From CAYMLQ01 sp964390795 (lineage in GTDB: Bacteria > Verrucomicrobiota > Kiritimatiellia > RFP12 > UBA1067): a stretch of 16,205 bases of DNA. Where the stretch lies: the NCBI GenBank assembly GCA_964390795.1, contig CAYMLQ010000098.1:1-16205 (forward strand), given 5' to 3'. Below the pieces are notes generated by a model, which worked only from the letters and a program-made list of their open reading frames with translations, made no database searches and was not told the DNA's origin. The position numbers and the translations under genes were made by a program. This document shows positions 14,570 through 16,205 of the stretch, piece after piece. The stretch's first letter is position 1, and each line of letters begins with the position of its first letter.

Positions 14570-16205
14570 ATGCGAATCAGTTCTGTGTTGTTTATGGGCG
14601 TCGGGGTGCTGGCGCTCCGCGGGTTGGCGCTGGTGCCCGATGCGCCGATGTGCGAACTGCTGGCCAAGCCGGGTGCGGTGGCGGTGAGCGACGCCACGCC
14701 CGAGTTCTCGTGGGGATTCAGGGAGGGCCTGCCGGGAGACCGCCAGACGGCGTATCAGCTTCAGGCCGCGACGGCGACCTCCTTCTTCAAAACCGACAAC
14801 CCCGATCTGTGGGACTCCGGAAAGGTGGAGTCCGGCCAGTCGCTTTATGTGCCGTATGCGGGCAAGGCGCTGCCGGCCGGCGCGACGGTGTGCTGGCGGG
14901 TGCGGGTGTGGGATCGCAAGGGCCGGACGGGGGACTGGTCGCAGACCGTGTCGTTCGCCACGGCTGCGGCTCTCGGCGCCGACACGGCGCTGCGGTATGA
15001 GCTTGCTCAGAAGCAGGTCAAGCCGGCGCGGGTCGTGACGAACGAGCAGGGCCGCGTCTTTGTCGATTTCGGCCGGGCCGCGTTCGGGTGGGTTGAGCTG
15101 ATGCCGCCGCGCGGCATGAGGCAGGGCGGGCCGTTTGTCCTGCACATCGGCGAGAAGGCGGCGGGTCAGAGCGTCGACGCGAAGCCAGGCGGCTCGATCC
15201 GCTACGCCAAAGTCAGCGGGGCGCTGACCAATCCCGGGATTTATCGCGTGCCGCTGACGGTCGACAAGCGCAACACCAGCGGCGCGGCGGTGCTTCTGCC
15301 CGCGGAGCTGGGCGTCGTGATGCCGTTCCGCTATGTGGAGGTGGAGGAGTGCCCTTATCCGGTGACGGCCGACACCATCCGGCAGATCGCCGTCCACTAC
15401 CCGTTCGACATGAAGGCTTCGGCGTTCGTTTCCAGCGAAGGGGCTCTGGACCGCGTTTACGCGTTCTGCAAGTACAGCATCAAAGCCACGAGCTTTGCGG
15501 GCGTGTACGTGGACGGCGACCGCGAGCGCATCCCGTACGAGGCGGACGCCTACATCAACCAGCTCTGTCACTACTGCACGGACCGCGAGTTCACGCTGGC
15601 GCGTTACAGTCACGAATACCTGATGGAGCGCCCGACCTGGCCCACGGAGTGGAAGCAGCATTCGGTGATGATGGCGTGGACCGACTGGATGTACACCGGC
15701 AACACCGAGTCGCTCGCGCGCTGCTATGACGCTCTGAAGGCCAAGAAGACGCTGGAGTTCTGCGCCCGCGCGCAGGACGGGCTGCTGGTGACCGGCGGGC
15801 CTGCAGCGCCGATGGAGAGCGGGCTGCGCGACATCACGGACTGGCCGGTCGGCGAGCGCGACGGGTTCGAGTTCAAGCCGGTCAACGCGGTGGTCAACGC
15901 CTTCTACTGCCTGAATCTGCGTCAGATGGCGGAGATGGCTGCGGCGCTGGGCAAGGCGGGCGATGCTGAGGCGTACCGCGTGAAGGCGGAGAAGGCGGCG
16001 CAGGCCTTTCACGCGCTGTTCTTCAATGCGGAGCGCGGCTGCTACGTGGACGGCGAGGGTGCGGCGCACGCTTCGCTGCACGCGAACATGCTGCCGCTTG
16101 CGTTCGGGCTGGTGCCGGAGGCGGAGCGGGGGCGCGTGGCGGCGTTCGTGAAGTCGCGCGGCATGGCGTGCAGCGTGTACGGCGCGCAGTATCTGCTGGA
16201 GGCGC
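14570..16205 (+). CDS. Alpha-L-rhamnosidase-like protein (GH78-type six-hairpin glycosidase), C-terminus cut by window edge
   Basis: At least 545 residues are present from the ATG at 14570, with GAAAGGGG 7 nt upstream. A signal peptide (about 1-20) indicates export to the periplasm or cell surface. An Ig/fibronectin-like N-terminal domain (about 28-133, with FSWGF, LWDSGKV and CWRVRVWD) and a beta-sandwich (about 140-275) precede the alpha/alpha barrel catalytic domain (from about 285). The barrel contains Asp315-Gly-Asp-Arg-Glu-Arg-Ile-Pro-Tyr-Glu-Ala-Asp326, which matches the acidic signature containing the GH78 general acid, and Arg420-Asp-Ile-Thr-Asp-Trp425 further on. The enzyme should release terminal alpha-L-rhamnose from plant or algal polysaccharides or glycosides. 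The first part is complete and the reading frame is intact to the edge. It follows the CotH gene by 118 nt on the same strand. Confidence 0.9.
   Translation, partial: MRISSVLFMGVGVLALRGLALVPDAPMCELLAKPGAVAVSDATPEFSWGFREGLPGDRQTAYQLQAATATSFFKTDNPDLWDSGKVESGQSLYVPYAGKALPAGATVCWRVRVWDRKGRTGDWSQTVSFATAAALGADTALRYELAQKQVKPARVVTNEQGRVFVDFGRAAFGWVELMPPRGMRQGGPFVLHIGEKAAGQSVDAKPGGSIRYAKVSGALTNPGIYRVPLTVDKRNTSGAAVLLPAELGVVMPFRYVEVEECPYPVTADTIRQIAVHYPFDMKASAFVSSEGALDRVYAFCKYSIKATSFAGVYVDGDRERIPYEADAYINQLCHYCTDREFTLARYSHEYLMERPTWPTEWKQHSVMMAWTDWMYTGNTESLARCYDALKAKKTLEFCARAQDGLLVTGGPAAPMESGLRDITDWPVGERDGFEFKPVNAVVNAFYCLNLRQMAEMAAALGKAGDAEAYRVKAEKAAQAFHALFFNAERGCYVDGEGAAHASLHANMLPLAFGLVPEAERGRVAAFVKSRGMACSVYGAQYLLEA

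Noticed and set aside
14546..16081. Long minus-strand ORF of 511 codons opposite the rhamnosidase
   Set aside because: Its translation is Arg/His/Ala/Val-rich with no recognisable domain. It exists because the GC-rich rhamnosidase frame leaves few antisense stops, and the rhamnosidase carries clear family motifs.

Overview
The window is GC-rich and gene-dense. It looks like a chromosome of a PVC-group bacterium, most like Kiritimatiellota or Verrucomicrobiota. I infer this from the gene content: a very large secreted lamin-tail/CotH protein, an exported HzsA-like c-type cytochrome fused to an FGE-fold domain, a GH78-type rhamnosidase and a DUF4143 ATPase. No rRNA or other taxonomic marker is present, so the placement is tentative.

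Left half, minus strand (1-5735). Reading in the direction of transcription, from right to left: an endonuclease/exonuclease/phosphatase-family protein (4977-5735), a small multipass membrane protein of unknown function (4362-4904), a DUF1097-like membrane protein with a good sigma70-type promoter (3473-4036), a DUF4143-type AAA ATPase (1768-2967), and a large exported protein that runs off the left edge (1-1756). The ribosome-binding site of the last gene overlaps the ATPase stop codon. Between the ATPase and the DUF1097 gene lies a compact non-coding block. It holds an AT-rich palindromic promoter region, a complete MITE-like element (251 bp, near-perfect 22-bp terminal inverted repeats, 9-bp target-site duplication), a strong hairpin and a heptamer tandem repeat.

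Right half, plus strand (5858-16205). A divergent promoter region with a UxuR/FadR-like palindrome separates the two halves. It is followed by three genes for exported proteins: a 1153-residue HzsA-like beta-propeller/dihaem protein with a C-terminal FGE-sulfatase-fold domain, a 1697-residue protein with three lamin-tail domains and a CotH kinase-like domain, and a GH78-type alpha-L-rhamnosidase cut by the right edge. The first two are tightly coupled and probably co-transcribed. The third has its own candidate promoter.

Taken together, the plus-strand genes and the left-edge gene suggest a cell-surface or periplasmic polysaccharide-processing locus in which catabolic enzymes sit next to surface proteins of poorly known function. 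The most unusual items are the HzsA-FGE fusion, whose FGE domain lacks the cysteines of true formylglycine-generating enzymes and whose interdomain linker is encoded by a REP-like palindrome, and the MITE with its nested hairpins. Long antisense ORFs throughout are by-products of high GC and were left out.
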